A stretch of 64,000 bases of DNA. It comes from Pseudonocardia sp. N23. GTDB lineage: Bacteria > Actinomycetota > Actinomycetes > Mycobacteriales > Pseudonocardiaceae. The DNA lies in the NCBI RefSeq assembly GCF_002583555.1, contig NZ_BEGX01000106.1, positions 1 through 64,000 of the forward strand. Direction: 5' to 3'. Position 1 is the first letter of the stretch, and each line of letters opens with the position of its first letter. Below are positions 18,245 through 26,906 of the stretch, in pieces. The position numbers and the translations under genes were made by a program. Below the pieces are notes generated by a model. The model did no database searches, was not told where the DNA came from, and saw only the letters and a list, made by a program, of their open reading frames with translations.

Positions 18245-18261
18245 CCGTGCCCGCGGCACGG
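18245..18261. promoter_or_regulatory. Inverted repeat CCGTGCC-CGC-GGCACGG
   Basis: Perfect 7-bp arms with a 3-base loop, 14 bases before the TTG start at 18276. It could be the terminator of the GNAT gene or an operator for the next gene. Confidence 0.4.
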
Positions 18262-18275
18262 GAACGGAGACGGCC

Positions 18276-19127
18276 TTGAGCACTCCCGGATGGACGCAGG
18301 GCCCCGATGGCCGCTGGTACCCGCCCGCCCCCCAGGGCCGTCCCGGTCCGCCGCAGGGCCCCGGCGGCTACCCGCCTCCGCCCGGCGGCGGCTATCCTCT
18401 CGGACCGCCCATGGGCGGCGGCTACCCACCGCCTCCGCCACCCCCGCCGCGGCGGGGGAGCAACACCGGCAAGATCGTCGCGATCGTCGTGGTCGTGCTC
18501 GTCGTGTTGATCGGCGCCGGCGGGTACTTCGCCTACCGGGCCGTGACGGGCCTCGCGGCCGGCGTGACCGGCGGTGCCGGCGGGGAGTGCCCGGCCGTGT
18601 CGACCGCCGACGTGAACTCCGTGCTCGGCGGCCAGTTCGATGTGGTCGCGATGGGCGGGATCGGGTCGATCGCCGCCCCGATGCTCGACGGGCGAGTGCT
18701 GCCCGACGCCGAGAGCTGCTGGGCGGTGCAGAGCGGTCAGGGCACCGAGGACCTGGGCAAGCTCGCGCGGATCGCCCGCTACTCCGGCGGTGACGCGGCG
18801 GCCCGCTTCGCGACCGAGCTGCAGAACGCGCACGGCACGAGCGAGGACCGCGGCAACGGCATCACCGTGTCGTCGGCGGCGTACTTCAACAAGTCCGTCG
18901 AGGCCGGCGACGAGGCGTTCTGCACCACCGGCGACGGCACCGGCTCGGCGGGTGCGCTGGTGCGCCGCGGCGACCTGCTGGTCTACGTGTCGACGACCGC
19001 CGCGGGCGAGGGCAAGGTCCCGGACATCCGGTTCGACCCGGACGCCGATCCCGGCGCCGCGGTCGGCTTCGCCACCGACGACGGCAACTGCGACCTGGCC
19101 GTGGCGCTGGCCGCGAAGGTGCGCTGA
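18276..19127 (+). CDS. Membrane-anchored protein with DUF2510-like Trp/Pro N terminus
   Basis: 283 residues. The N terminus (GWTQGPDGRWYPP) resembles the short DUF2510 motif, followed by a Pro/Gly/Tyr-rich linker, one membrane helix (about 67-92) and an outer domain of about 190 residues with four cysteines likely forming disulfides. The topology is cytoplasmic tail in, C terminus out. The start is an unusual TTG 18276 with a GGAG-type site upstream. It converges with the GrpE-like gene with only 16 bases between stops. A cell-envelope or sensing role is possible; no enzyme motif is seen. Confidence 0.75.
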   Translation: MSTPGWTQGPDGRWYPPAPQGRPGPPQGPGGYPPPPGGGYPLGPPMGGGYPPPPPPPPRRGSNTGKIVAIVVVVLVVLIGAGGYFAYRAVTGLAAGVTGGAGGECPAVSTADVNSVLGGQFDVVAMGGIGSIAAPMLDGRVLPDAESCWAVQSGQGTEDLGKLARIARYSGGDAAARFATELQNAHGTSEDRGNGITVSSAAYFNKSVEAGDEAFCTTGDGTGSAGALVRRGDLLVYVSTTAAGEGKVPDIRFDPDADPGAAVGFATDDGNCDLAVALAAKVR

Positions 19128-19143
19128 CCCGCACCAGCACCCG

Positions 19144-19596
19144 TCACGGCGCGTCGGTGGGGCCCCGGTGCACCCGCACCCGCACCCGGGCCGGCCGCAC
19201 ACAGCGCGCGCCCACCCGCAGACCGTCGGTGAGCGTCGCGGCGACGGTCCGGTCGAGCGTGGCGTCGGAGCCGGCGACGACCTCGGCGGCGTCCATCGTC
19301 GTCGCGTCGAACACGTCACCGGGTACGGGTGCCACGACGATCCCGCCACGCCCGGCGAGGACCCGTTCCAGGCCGCCGGCCAGTGCCTCGAACGCCTCGG
19401 CGTCCGGGGCGGTCGCCGCGGTCGCCGCGCAGGTCAGCGCATCGGAGCGCAGGGCGTGCAGGTCCACGAGCAGCGCGACGTCGGGCCCGGCGGGCGCGCC
19501 GGTGGGACGTGCGGCGGCCACGCCGGCCTGCCGGGCGAGCAGCCGCGCGAGGTCGTCGACCTTGTCGGCGATGTCGCGCAGGGAAGGTTCGGCCAC
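19144..19596 (-). CDS. GrpE-like nucleotide-exchange cochaperone
   Basis: 150 residues. The N-terminal third is a charged helix (DIADKVDDLARLLARQ); the C-terminal half fits the GrpE beta domain: GLERVLAGRGGIVVAPVPGD, VFDATTMDAAEVV, and a final GLRVGARCVRPARVRV matching the GrpE ending (G-x-R-V-L-R-P-A-x-V). It would promote ADP release from its Hsp70 partner, transcribed divergently from a 30-base promoter. It is shorter than housekeeping GrpE, with a reduced N-terminal coiled coil. The start is GTG 19596, apparently leaderless. Confidence 0.75.
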   Translation of the reverse strand: MAEPSLRDIADKVDDLARLLARQAGVAAARPTGAPAGPDVALLVDLHALRSDALTCAATAATAPDAEAFEALAGGLERVLAGRGGIVVAPVPGDVFDATTMDAAEVVAGSDATLDRTVAATLTDGLRVGARCVRPARVRVRVHRGPTDAP

Positions 19597-19626
19597 GGCC
19601 CCGGAACCTATCGTTAGGCTCCCGGC
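19597..19626. promoter_or_regulatory. Bidirectional leaderless promoter, GrpE-like / Hsp70-like
   Basis: Only 30 bases separate the two divergent GTG starts. The minus strand has TAGGTT (19610-19605) 8 bases before GTG 19596; the plus strand has TAGGCT (19615-19620) 6 bases before GTG 19627. The two -10 boxes are 4 bases apart, so the polymerases must compete and both -35 regions lie in the opposite gene. Confidence 0.6.
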
Positions 19627-21303
19627 GTGGCCGTCCACGGGATCGACCTCGGTACGACCAACTCCGCCATCGCCCGCATCGCCCCCGACGGCAGTCCCGC
19701 GGTCCTCGCCGGGATGTCCGGGGAGCCGACGACCGCGTCGGTCGTGCTGTTCGCCTCCCGCGACGAGTACGTCGTCGGGGAGGGCGCTCGGCGCGAGGCC
19801 CGCCTCGACCCGGAGCACGTCTGCGCGATGGTGAAGCGCCGCATGGGCGACGCGGCGTGGCGGTTCGTGGCGCACGGCAGATCGTGGTCGGCACCGGCGG
19901 TGTCGTCGCTGATCCTGTCGAGCCTCGTCGCCGACGCCCGGTTCGCCGACGGCACCGAGCCGACGTCGGCCGTGATCACGGTGCCCGCCTACTTCGGCGA
20001 CGAAGAACGGCGCGCGACCGTGCAGGCCGGTGTGTACGCGGGCCTCGACGTCGTCGACGTGCTGTCCGAGCCGATCGCCGCGGCGCTGTCCTACGGCTTC
20101 GGGCGCCTCGACGGCAGCGTTGCGACGACGAAGGGGACGGGGGAGACCGTCCTCGTCTACGACCTGGGCGGTGGCACGTTCGACGTCACCGTCATCGAGC
20201 TGGCCGACCGGCGAATCTCGGTGCTGGCGGTGGAGGGCGACCACCAGCTCGGCGGCGCCGACTGGGACGAGCGGCTCGCGCTGCATCTGTCGAGGCGGTT
20301 CTGCGAGGCCGAACCGGACGCCGAGGACCCTCTCGACGACTCCGCCGGCGCGCAGGTGCTCGTGCTGGCGGCGGAACGGGCGAAGCACGAGCTGTCCGAG
20401 GCCGAACGGACCGACGTCGTCATCGCGCACGACGGCGTCCGCGTGACGGTGCCGCTGACCCGGGCGGAGCTCACCGAGCTGACCGCACCCCTGTTGCGCC
20501 GCACCGTCGACCTGACCCGCTCCTGCCTGGCCGAGGCAGCCCGGCGCGGCGTCGACCGGGTCGACCGGGTGCTGCTGGTCGGCGGGTCGTCGCGGATGCC
20601 GTCGGTCGCCGCTGCGCTGCGCACCGAGCTGGGCCTGGAGGCACTGCTGCACGACCCGGACCTCGCCGTCGCCCGCGGCGCCGCGCTGTACGGGGAGAAG
20701 AAGGAGCTCGAACGGATGGTGGCGGCCGACCTGCGTACCCGGGGCCGGCTGCGTGACGGCGACCCGGTCGAGGACGCTCCCACCGCCGATCTCGACGACG
20801 CCTGCCGTCGCGTCGCCGACGCCTTCGCCGTCCCGCTCGCGCAGGTCCGCCGGGCCGTGGAGATCCGCGTCGACACCGTGGTGTCGCGAGGTTTCGGGGT
20901 GCTGGCGGTGAGCGATGCCGGGCGCCTGGAACCCACGTGGCTGGTGCACCGCAACGACCGGCTGCCGGTGCGCACCAGCCGCTCCTTCGGCACCGTGCGG
21001 GCAGACCAGGCCGTCGTCGCGCTCACCGTCGTGGAGCAGCAGGGGCAGGCCGAGTCCCAGCGCGCCCAGGACGTCAAGATCCTCATCCAGGGCGAGATCA
21101 CCGGCATCCCGCCGGGCCACGACGAGGGCAGCGAGATCCGGGTGACGTTCGAGATGGGGTTCGACGGCATCCTGCACGTCACCGCCCACCACGTCGAGGC
21201 CGCCATGCCGCTCGAGCTGACCGCGACGACGGGCGCGACGCTGTCGCAGGCCGAGGTGGCCCGCGAACGCGACCAGCTCGGCCGGGCCCGTCGCCGTGGC
21301 TGA
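19627..21303 (+). CDS. Hsp70-family chaperone lacking the C-terminal lid
   Basis: 558 residues. The ATPase domain has the phosphate-1 motif GIDLGTTNS, PAYFGDEERRATVQAG, the phosphate-2 motif YDLGGGTFDVTVIEL and the adenosine motif LLVGGSSRMPSV. Between the ATPase domain and a beta-sandwich substrate domain lies an unusual insert (about 365-430). The protein stops shortly after the beta domain, so the helical lid of DnaK is missing. It shares a promoter with a GrpE-like gene and overlaps the start of a large downstream gene by 8 bases. It is probably a specialised Hsp70, not the housekeeping DnaK. Confidence 0.85.
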   Translation: MAVHGIDLGTTNSAIARIAPDGSPAVLAGMSGEPTTASVVLFASRDEYVVGEGARREARLDPEHVCAMVKRRMGDAAWRFVAHGRSWSAPAVSSLILSSLVADARFADGTEPTSAVITVPAYFGDEERRATVQAGVYAGLDVVDVLSEPIAAALSYGFGRLDGSVATTKGTGETVLVYDLGGGTFDVTVIELADRRISVLAVEGDHQLGGADWDERLALHLSRRFCEAEPDAEDPLDDSAGAQVLVLAAERAKHELSEAERTDVVIAHDGVRVTVPLTRAELTELTAPLLRRTVDLTRSCLAEAARRGVDRVDRVLLVGGSSRMPSVAAALRTELGLEALLHDPDLAVARGAALYGEKKELERMVAADLRTRGRLRDGDPVEDAPTADLDDACRRVADAFAVPLAQVRRAVEIRVDTVVSRGFGVLAVSDAGRLEPTWLVHRNDRLPVRTSRSFGTVRADQAVVALTVVEQQGQAESQRAQDVKILIQGEITGIPPGHDEGSEIRVTFEMGFDGILHVTAHHVEAAMPLELTATTGATLSQAEVARERDQLGRARRRG

Positions 21304-23425
21304 GCGTCCGCAGCTCGACCCGTTCGACCCCAACGGCTACCGCAAGCGGGTGCTCGCCGCCGTCGAGCGGCGTGGCGGCCCCGACGAGTCCGACCCGTTC
21401 GAGCTCTACGACGTCCCCGTCGACGCGGCGGCCGCCGGCACCCTCGACGACGCGGCCGTCGTGGCCCGCATCGACGAGGTGTGGGGGTTCTGGCAGCGCC
21501 AGCGCGATCACCCCAAGTACCGGGTCCTCGTCGGGGAGCTGGTCGCCACGCACGACGTCCGCTGCGCCGACCTGCGTGACCCGGGGCGGCGCAGGCTCGC
21601 GGCAGTGGCCGCCAGGGCGGTGCGCGAACGCCGGGACGCGGCCCGCTACCAGCTCCTCGACGCCGCGATCGCCCGCCTCGTCGACCGGCACGGCGGCGTC
21701 CCGCAGGACAAGGTCGACGGGCTGCACGACGTCGGGGCCCTCGCCGGCCTCGACCGGGCCGAGGTGTCGGCGCGGCTGAACCGGCACCGGCTGCTGCCCG
21801 CGGCGCCCGCTCCGGCGCCGGCCGTCGCCGCGGTCGGGCCGGAGCAGCGGCGCCAGATCCGGGTCCTGCTCGACGAGTTCGGCCGCCTCACCGGGTCGCC
21901 CGTGCCGCCGACGCTGCTCGCCCTGCTCGGGCTGGGCACCGACGCGGGCCCGGAGGAGGTCACCGAGCGTGCCACGGGCTGGCGTGCACGTGCCCGGGAG
22001 CTGCCCCCGGACCGGCTGCGCGTCGTCGTCGACGAGCTGCTGGTGCACGTCGCCGACCTGCTCGAAGCCGGGCCGCGGGCGATCGGGGGCTACCTCGCGG
22101 CCGTGGAGGCCGACGCCGCCGACACCCTCCGCCCGCAGGTCCGGGCCGCGGTGCTGGTCGAGGACCGGTTGGTGGCCGAGGACCACGCCCATCTCGTCGA
22201 CGCCGCGGTCGACGCGGGTCTGGACCGGGCGTCGGCCGCGGCGCTGGTCGCACGCCTGGCAGCCGAGCTGGGCGCGGAGGTGGAACCGCTGCCCGGCGCG
22301 AGCCCTCCGGCCCGTGACCCCGCCCCGGCCCGTGACCCCGCCCCGGCCCGTGACCTCGCTCCGGCCCGTGACCCCGCCCCGGCCCCTGACCCGGCCCCGC
22401 CCCGCGAGCCGGTCCCGCCGCGAGCCGCCGGTCCCGATCTGCGTGAGGTCCGTCGGAGCCTGCGTGGGGGCAGGCCGCGGGCCGCGGTGGCGCTGCTCGG
22501 CGACGTGCGCGGCCTCGACGGGGCGTCCGGCGCCCAGGCCCGCGCGCTCGCCGCGGAGATCGAGACCGTCCTCGCCGACGCCGCCCGCACCTGGCTCGTG
22601 CTCGACGCCGCCCGCGCCGCCCGGCGCTGGGTGGAGGCCGCCGGGCTGGCCGACCGGTTGCGGCGCACCGCCTCCGACGTGCCGGGCCCCGGCGGGCGCA
22701 CCGCCGCGGACGCCGCGTCCGAGGCCGGTGCCCGGGTCGCCGCCGCCGACCGTGCGTTCGCTCTGGTGCCTACGGCGCCGGCCGTGGACCGGGTGCGCGC
22801 ACTCAGGGCTGTGCTCGAGGCCTGCGTCGACCACGTGGCGGCGTCCGAGGCGCTGTGGCGGCAAGCGGCGCCCGTCGCCCCCGCATGGGTGTCGGCCGCC
22901 CGCGACGCCGCCGGCGCCGTCCTCGTGCTCTGGCAGCCGTCCACCGAGGCCGGGGTGACCCACAAGGTGGAGCGGCTCACGGGCGAGGGGGCGTGGCGGG
23001 TCGTCGGCCGGACCACCGACGCGACGATCGAGGACGGCGGCGCACCACCCGGTGTCGAGGCGCCCGTCTACCGGGTGACGACGCTGCGTGACGGCCGTGG
23101 CTCCGAGCCCGTGCGCTCCGACGGGTCCCCGCGCATCCCCACCGCGACGCAGCCGGCGACCGGCCGTCCGGAACCGTCCGGTGTGCACGCGGAGCGCGGG
23201 GCGGGCGGCGTCGTGCACGTGCGCTGGACCGGGGACCCCGATGCGCAGTACCGCGTCCGGCGCCGCCGCGCGGACGGCGGCTGGAGCGTCCTGGCCCGGG
23301 TGCGCGGCACGTCGGTCGATGACGGAAATGTCCCGCTCGGGAACCTTCCGGTGTACGAGGTCGTTCTGCTCGTCGACGGCGCCTCCCCTGGCGACGTCGT
23401 GCCCCGGGCCTGCTCGGACGGGTGA
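21296..23425 (+). CDS. Large Hsp70-linked protein with helical N-terminal region and two fibronectin-III-like domains
   Basis: 709 residues, translationally coupled to the Hsp70-like gene (GTG 21296 lies inside it). Residues 1-170 are helical and open with DPFDPNGYRKRVLAAVE and DPFELYDVP, faintly like a J-type module, but no HPD is present. A Pro-rich linker with PARD repeats (about 338-375) follows, then an Ala/Arg-rich helical region (380-530) and two beta-rich segments (about 535-615 and 635-705) with the spacing of fibronectin type III domains. No signal peptide or membrane helix is seen. It is probably an accessory partner or client-binding scaffold of the Hsp70; the function is unknown. 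Confidence 0.7.
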   Translation: MAERPQLDPFDPNGYRKRVLAAVERRGGPDESDPFELYDVPVDAAAAGTLDDAAVVARIDEVWGFWQRQRDHPKYRVLVGELVATHDVRCADLRDPGRRRLAAVAARAVRERRDAARYQLLDAAIARLVDRHGGVPQDKVDGLHDVGALAGLDRAEVSARLNRHRLLPAAPAPAPAVAAVGPEQRRQIRVLLDEFGRLTGSPVPPTLLALLGLGTDAGPEEVTERATGWRARARELPPDRLRVVVDELLVHVADLLEAGPRAIGGYLAAVEADAADTLRPQVRAAVLVEDRLVAEDHAHLVDAAVDAGLDRASAAALVARLAAELGAEVEPLPGASPPARDPAPARDPAPARDLAPARDPAPAPDPAPPREPVPPRAAGPDLREVRRSLRGGRPRAAVALLGDVRGLDGASGAQARALAAEIETVLADAARTWLVLDAARAARRWVEAAGLADRLRRTASDVPGPGGRTAADAASEAGARVAAADRAFALVPTAPAVDRVRALRAVLEACVDHVAASEALWRQAAPVAPAWVSAARDAAGAVLVLWQPSTEAGVTHKVERLTGEGAWRVVGRTTDATIEDGGAPPGVEAPVYRVTTLRDGRGSEPVRSDGSPRIPTATQPATGRPEPSGVHAERGAGGVVHVRWTGDPDAQYRVRRRRADGGWSVLARVRGTSVDDGNVPLGNLPVYEVVLLVDGASPGDVVPRACSDG
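22307..22396 (+). repeat. Five 18-bp tandem units encoding PARDPA
   Basis: Units CCGGCCCGTGACCCCGCC at 22307, 22325, 22343, 22361 and 22379 with few changes. They form the Pro/Arg/Asp linker of the protein and stay in frame. Confidence 0.8.
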
Positions 23426-23601
23426 GCTGTACCGGGTCCGCCACGCTCCACCAGCGGTCCGGGCACACTGGCGGGTGGGTTGTCCGGATTCGGGACTCCG
23501 CTCACCGGTGACCGGATCACCGGCGATACCGTTGCCGCGATCGGTGACGGCACGAGCCCGCCGGGCCTGCAGGCCTCACGAGCGCAACAGAAGCAGAGGA
23601 C
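23426..23601 (+). other. Intergenic region with promoter candidate for the TerC-type gene
   Basis: TACCGT (about 23527-23532) fits TANNNT; before it is a CACCGGTG palindrome with a second CACCGG downstream. No gene was found. Confidence 0.35.
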
Positions 23602-24834
23602 ATGAATCTCAGAATCTTCGGGTGGTCCTACGCGGTCACGGTCGTCGCGCTGGTCGTCGCCTTCCTCTACGGCGGTGTCGAGGCGCTGATCCTCTGCGCG
23701 ATCCTCGGCATCCTGGAGATCTCGCTCTCGTTCGACAACGCGGTCGTCAACGCCACCGTGCTGGAGCGGATGAGCCCGTTCTGGCAGCGGATCTTCCTGA
23801 CGATCGGCATCGTGATCGCCGTCTTCGGTATGCGGCTGGTGTTCCCGCTGCTCATCGTGGGCATCACGGCGAACCTGGGGCCGATCGAGGCGTTCCAGCT
23901 CGCACTCGAGCAACGGCCCGAGACCGACCCGACGAGCTACGCCTACCTGCTCAACCAGGCGTACCCGGAGATCGCGGCCTTCGGCGGCATGTTCCTGTTC
24001 ATGCTCTTCCTCGACTGGGTCTTCGAGGAGCGCGAGCACAGCTGGCTCAGCTGGCTTGAGCGGCCGCTGGTCAGGATCGGCGCCCTCAACCGGGTGTCCA
24101 TCGTCATCGCCATCGGCGCGCTCGTCGTCCTCGCCAGCACGCTGGCCGCCGAGCCGGGCAAGGTGCTCGTCGCAGGCTCGCTGGGTCTCGTCACGTACCT
24201 GCTGGTCAACGGCCTCGGTGACCTGTTCGACCAGGCGGGCGGCGCCGACGCCCTCGCGGGCGGCGAGGAGGCCACGGAGGAGTCCCGCAACGGGTCCGGC
24301 GGCCCGTCGAACCTCGCGAAGGCGGCCGGCAAGGCCGGCTTCTTCCTGTTCCTCTACCTCGAGGTGCTCGACGCGGCGTTCTCGTTCGACGGTGTCATCG
24401 GCGCCTTCGCGGTCACGACCGACCCGATCCTCATCGCGCTCGGCCTGGGCCTGATCGGCGCCATGTTCGTCCGCTCGCTCACGGTGTTCCTGGTGCGCAA
24501 GGGAACCCTGCAGGACTACGTCTACCTCGAGCACGGTGCCCACTGGGCGATCGGTGCGCTGTCGGTGATCCTGCTGGTCGGCATCGGCTACCACGTCAAC
24601 GAGATCGTCACCGGCCTCATCGGCGTCGCGTTCATCGGCGCGGCGTTCCTGTCCAGCGTGATGCGCAACCGCAGGCTGGCCCGCGAGGGTGCCGAGACCG
24701 AACGGCCGGTCGACGAGCTTGCCGCCGGGAAGGCCGGGGCCGGCCACACCCCTGGCACGCCGGCTGCCGACACGACCGGCGCCGAGACGTCCGGCGACGT
24801 CGCCGGCACGTCGGGCGAACAGCTCCGCAAGTAA
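23602..24834 (+). CDS. DUF475/TerC-superfamily integral membrane protein
   Basis: 410 residues with about nine hydrophobic helices. Two internal copies of the TerC acidic motif are visible: SLSFDNAVVNA (about 43-53) and AAFSFDGVIGAF (about 257-268), together with FGMRLVFPLLIVG. These match the DUF475 branch of the TerC superfamily. TerC-like proteins are thought to move or sense metal ions and to act with TerD and TerB at the membrane. A long charged tail follows the last helix. It opens the Ter locus and ends in a strong terminator. Confidence 0.88.
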   Translation: MNLRIFGWSYAVTVVALVVAFLYGGVEALILCAILGILEISLSFDNAVVNATVLERMSPFWQRIFLTIGIVIAVFGMRLVFPLLIVGITANLGPIEAFQLALEQRPETDPTSYAYLLNQAYPEIAAFGGMFLFMLFLDWVFEEREHSWLSWLERPLVRIGALNRVSIVIAIGALVVLASTLAAEPGKVLVAGSLGLVTYLLVNGLGDLFDQAGGADALAGGEEATEESRNGSGGPSNLAKAAGKAGFFLFLYLEVLDAAFSFDGVIGAFAVTTDPILIALGLGLIGAMFVRSLTVFLVRKGTLQDYVYLEHGAHWAIGALSVILLVGIGYHVNEIVTGLIGVAFIGAAFLSSVMRNRRLAREGAETERPVDELAAGKAGAGHTPGTPAADTTGAETSGDVAGTSGEQLRK

Positions 24835-24868
24835 CGGGTGGGGGCGGCGGACGCCGCCCCACCCCGTT
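24833..24868 (+). terminator. Intrinsic terminator at the end of the TerC-type gene
   Basis: 17-bp arms (15 paired) with a 2-base loop, overlapping the TAA stop and followed by TTCG. Very GC-rich stem. Confidence 0.75.
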
Positions 24869-24905
24869 CGTCCCGGATGACCCCGTAACCGAACGGAGCC
24901 ATTGC

Positions 24906-25487
24906 ATGAGCGTGAACATGACCAAGGGCCAGAAGGTCTCACTGGCCAAGCGTGGCGGCGGCAGCCTGACCGTCGTGCGGATGGGGCTGGGCTGGGACGC
25001 GGTGAAGAAGAAGGGCCTGTTCGGCGGCATGAAGTCGCAGACGATCGACCTCGACGCGTCGGCCCTGCTGTTCGACGGCGCCGGCCGGCTCGTCGATGCG
25101 GTGTGGTTCCGCCAGCTGCAGAGCCGCGACGGCTCGGTGCGCCACACCGGCGACAACCTCACCGGCGACGGTGACGGCGACGACGAGTCCGTGGTCGTCG
25201 ACCTCACCCGGCTCTCGCCCGGCACCACGCAGATCGTCTTCACGGTGAACTCGTTCACCGGCCAGGACTTCTCGCAGATCGAGAACGCGTTCTGCCGCCT
25301 CGTCGACGAGACGACCGGCGAGGAGCTCGCGCGCTACGACCTCAGTGGCTCGGGCCGGCACAACGCCCAGATCATGGCGAAGGTGTCGCGCGCGGGCTCC
25401 GGGGAGTGGACGATGACGGCGATCGGCGCCGTCGCGAGCGGCCGCACGGTGCAGGACCTCGTGCCCGCCACCGCGGCGCACCTGTAG
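24906..25487 (+). CDS. terD: TerD-family tellurium/stress protein
   Basis: 193 residues with the TerD beta-sandwich pattern: an N-terminal VSLAKR-type strand, IDLDASALLFD (about 47-57), and the calcium-site region HTGDNLTGDGDGDDE (about 80-94), then FSQIENAFCRL. TerD proteins bind calcium and occur in complexes with TerB and TerC in response to tellurite, oxidative and envelope stress. ATG 24906 has GGAG upstream. It ends facing terB with a shared terminator between them. Confidence 0.93.
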   Translation: MSVNMTKGQKVSLAKRGGGSLTVVRMGLGWDAVKKKGLFGGMKSQTIDLDASALLFDGAGRLVDAVWFRQLQSRDGSVRHTGDNLTGDGDGDDESVVVDLTRLSPGTTQIVFTVNSFTGQDFSQIENAFCRLVDETTGEELARYDLSGSGRHNAQIMAKVSRAGSGEWTMTAIGAVASGRTVQDLVPATAAHL

Positions 25488-25500
25488 ACCCGCGCTCACC

Positions 25501-25540
25501 ACGACGGCCCGCGTCCCTCATCGAGGGCGCGGGCCGTCGT
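25501..25540. terminator. Bidirectional terminator between terD and terB
   Basis: Perfect 13-bp arms ACGACGGCCCGCG and complement, with an inner CCCT/AGGG extension, lying between two convergent stops. Confidence 0.8.
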
Positions 25541-25558
25541 CGTGAGCAGCGAGGGGTG

Positions 25559-26014
25559 TTACAGGTCGAACTCCGACGGCGCGATGCCGACGGCGTTGCA
25601 GGCCTCGCGGACGGCCTGCTTCTCGTCGTCGTCGAAGTCGCCGTCGGCGCCACCGATGATGATCCCGACCTGGATCACGGCGCGGGCGGCGTCCTGCTTG
25701 CTCTTGAGCTTCGCGATCGTCTGGATCGCCTCGACCTTGCCGAAGTCGTAGTCCTTCTCGAGCTTCGAGGCGTAGAAGGTGAACTTCTCCAGCAGCTCGC
25801 TGGCCGGGAAGATCGACAGCACGTCGTTGCTCGTGATGAAGCCGGCCGTCTTCGACCGCTCCTCGGGCGAGATCGTCCCGTCGGCCGCCGCGATGAGAGC
25901 GCAGATCGCCATGCTCGCGTTCGCGAAGTCCTTGTTCTTGAACTTCCCCACCTGGGTCTTCGCGTTGGCGGACATATCGGCCGCCCGTTCCTTGAGCTGG
26001 TCCCACAGCGCCAT
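25559..26014 (-). CDS. terB: TerB-family tellurite-resistance protein
   Basis: 151-residue helical protein with two acidic metal-binding motifs characteristic of TerB: AAADGTISPEE (about 43-53) and GGADGDFDDDE (about 122-132). TerB is a cytosolic partner of TerC and TerD. The start is ATG 26014 with GGAAG upstream; an in-frame ATG 16 codons earlier has no ribosome binding site. The HAD phosphatase gene lies 34 bases upstream and the two probably share a transcript. Confidence 0.92.
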   Translation of the reverse strand: MALWDQLKERAADMSANAKTQVGKFKNKDFANASMAICALIAAADGTISPEERSKTAGFITSNDVLSIFPASELLEKFTFYASKLEKDYDFGKVEAIQTIAKLKSKQDAARAVIQVGIIIGGADGDFDDDEKQAVREACNAVGIAPSEFDL

Positions 26015-26048
26015 GTCTATGGCTTCCTTCCCTCGATGTCGCGGACGC

Positions 26049-26906
26049 TCAGGCGCCCGCACCCAGATTGCCAGAAACGGAAAAACGGGTGGAAATCACC
26101 TGGCCGACGAGGATGTCGAGCAGCTCCTCGCCTGCAGCCACCCCGCGGGTCGTCGTGACGGTGAGATGCGGGCGTCGCCAGCCGGTGTCGGCGAGCTCGC
26201 CGTGTGCCGGCCGGACCGCCACGTCCGCGGTCTCGAGCAGGTCGGTGTCGAGCAGCGAGTCGCCCGCCGCGAACAGCGTGCCGCCGCCGCAGCGCGCCCG
26301 GACCTCCTGCGCCGCAGCGGACTTGGTGAGCGGCACCGGGACGGCGTAGACCTTGCGGCCCTGCAACGACACCCGCCAGCCACGCGGTGCGCACCAGCCG
26401 GCGAGGTCGTCGACCCAGCCCGCCGGGAGCGCGTCACGGTCGACGACGGCGTAGGCGAACAGCTCGTCGGCGTCGCGCAGCGTCCGCACGAACGGTCCCG
26501 CGACCTGGTCGAGGTGCGTGCGGACCTCGGCGATCGGGGCGACGTCGGCCAGCCGGCGCCGGACCAGCGCTGCCCACCCGGGATCGGGCACCCCGTCGAC
26601 GAGCAGGTGCCCACCGTTGGCCGCCACCGCGAACGGGGCGGGCGGGCCGGGGAGCCGGACCCGGCCGAGCTGGGCACGGGTGCGCGTCGTCGTCGGCACG
26701 ACGTGGGCCTCGCCGGTGAGCCGCCCGTAGACCTGCGCGGCCCGCTCGGTCATGAACGACAGCGGCGCGGCCCGGTACACCTCGACGCACAACAGCCGGG
26801 GCGCGAGCTCGTCGGGGCCGTCGAGCGCCAGCGCTGCCGCCGAGTAGATGACGGTGCGGTCGAGGTCGAGGCACACGACGGGCCGTCCCTCCCCGGGCCG
26901 GCTCAT
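26049..26906 (-). CDS. HAD-family phosphatase of the Ter metabolite module
   Basis: 285 residues. HAD motif I reads CLDLDRTVIY (nucleophile Asp near 15), and motif IV, FAAGDSLLDTDLL, is near residue 235. The cap inserted between them is large, as in C2-type HADs. In Ter loci a HAD phosphatase accompanies phosphoribosyltransferases and a CitE-like lyase in a proposed pathway for a nucleoside-like metabolite (Anantharaman, Iyer and Aravind). ATG 26906 overlaps the preceding stop (ATGA). The substrate is unknown. Confidence 0.85.
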   Translation of the reverse strand: MSRPGEGRPVVCLDLDRTVIYSAAALALDGPDELAPRLLCVEVYRAAPLSFMTERAAQVYGRLTGEAHVVPTTTRTRAQLGRVRLPGPPAPFAVAANGGHLLVDGVPDPGWAALVRRRLADVAPIAEVRTHLDQVAGPFVRTLRDADELFAYAVVDRDALPAGWVDDLAGWCAPRGWRVSLQGRKVYAVPVPLTKSAAAQEVRARCGGGTLFAAGDSLLDTDLLETADVAVRPAHGELADTGWRRPHLTVTTTRGVAAGEELLDILVGQVISTRFSVSGNLGAGA

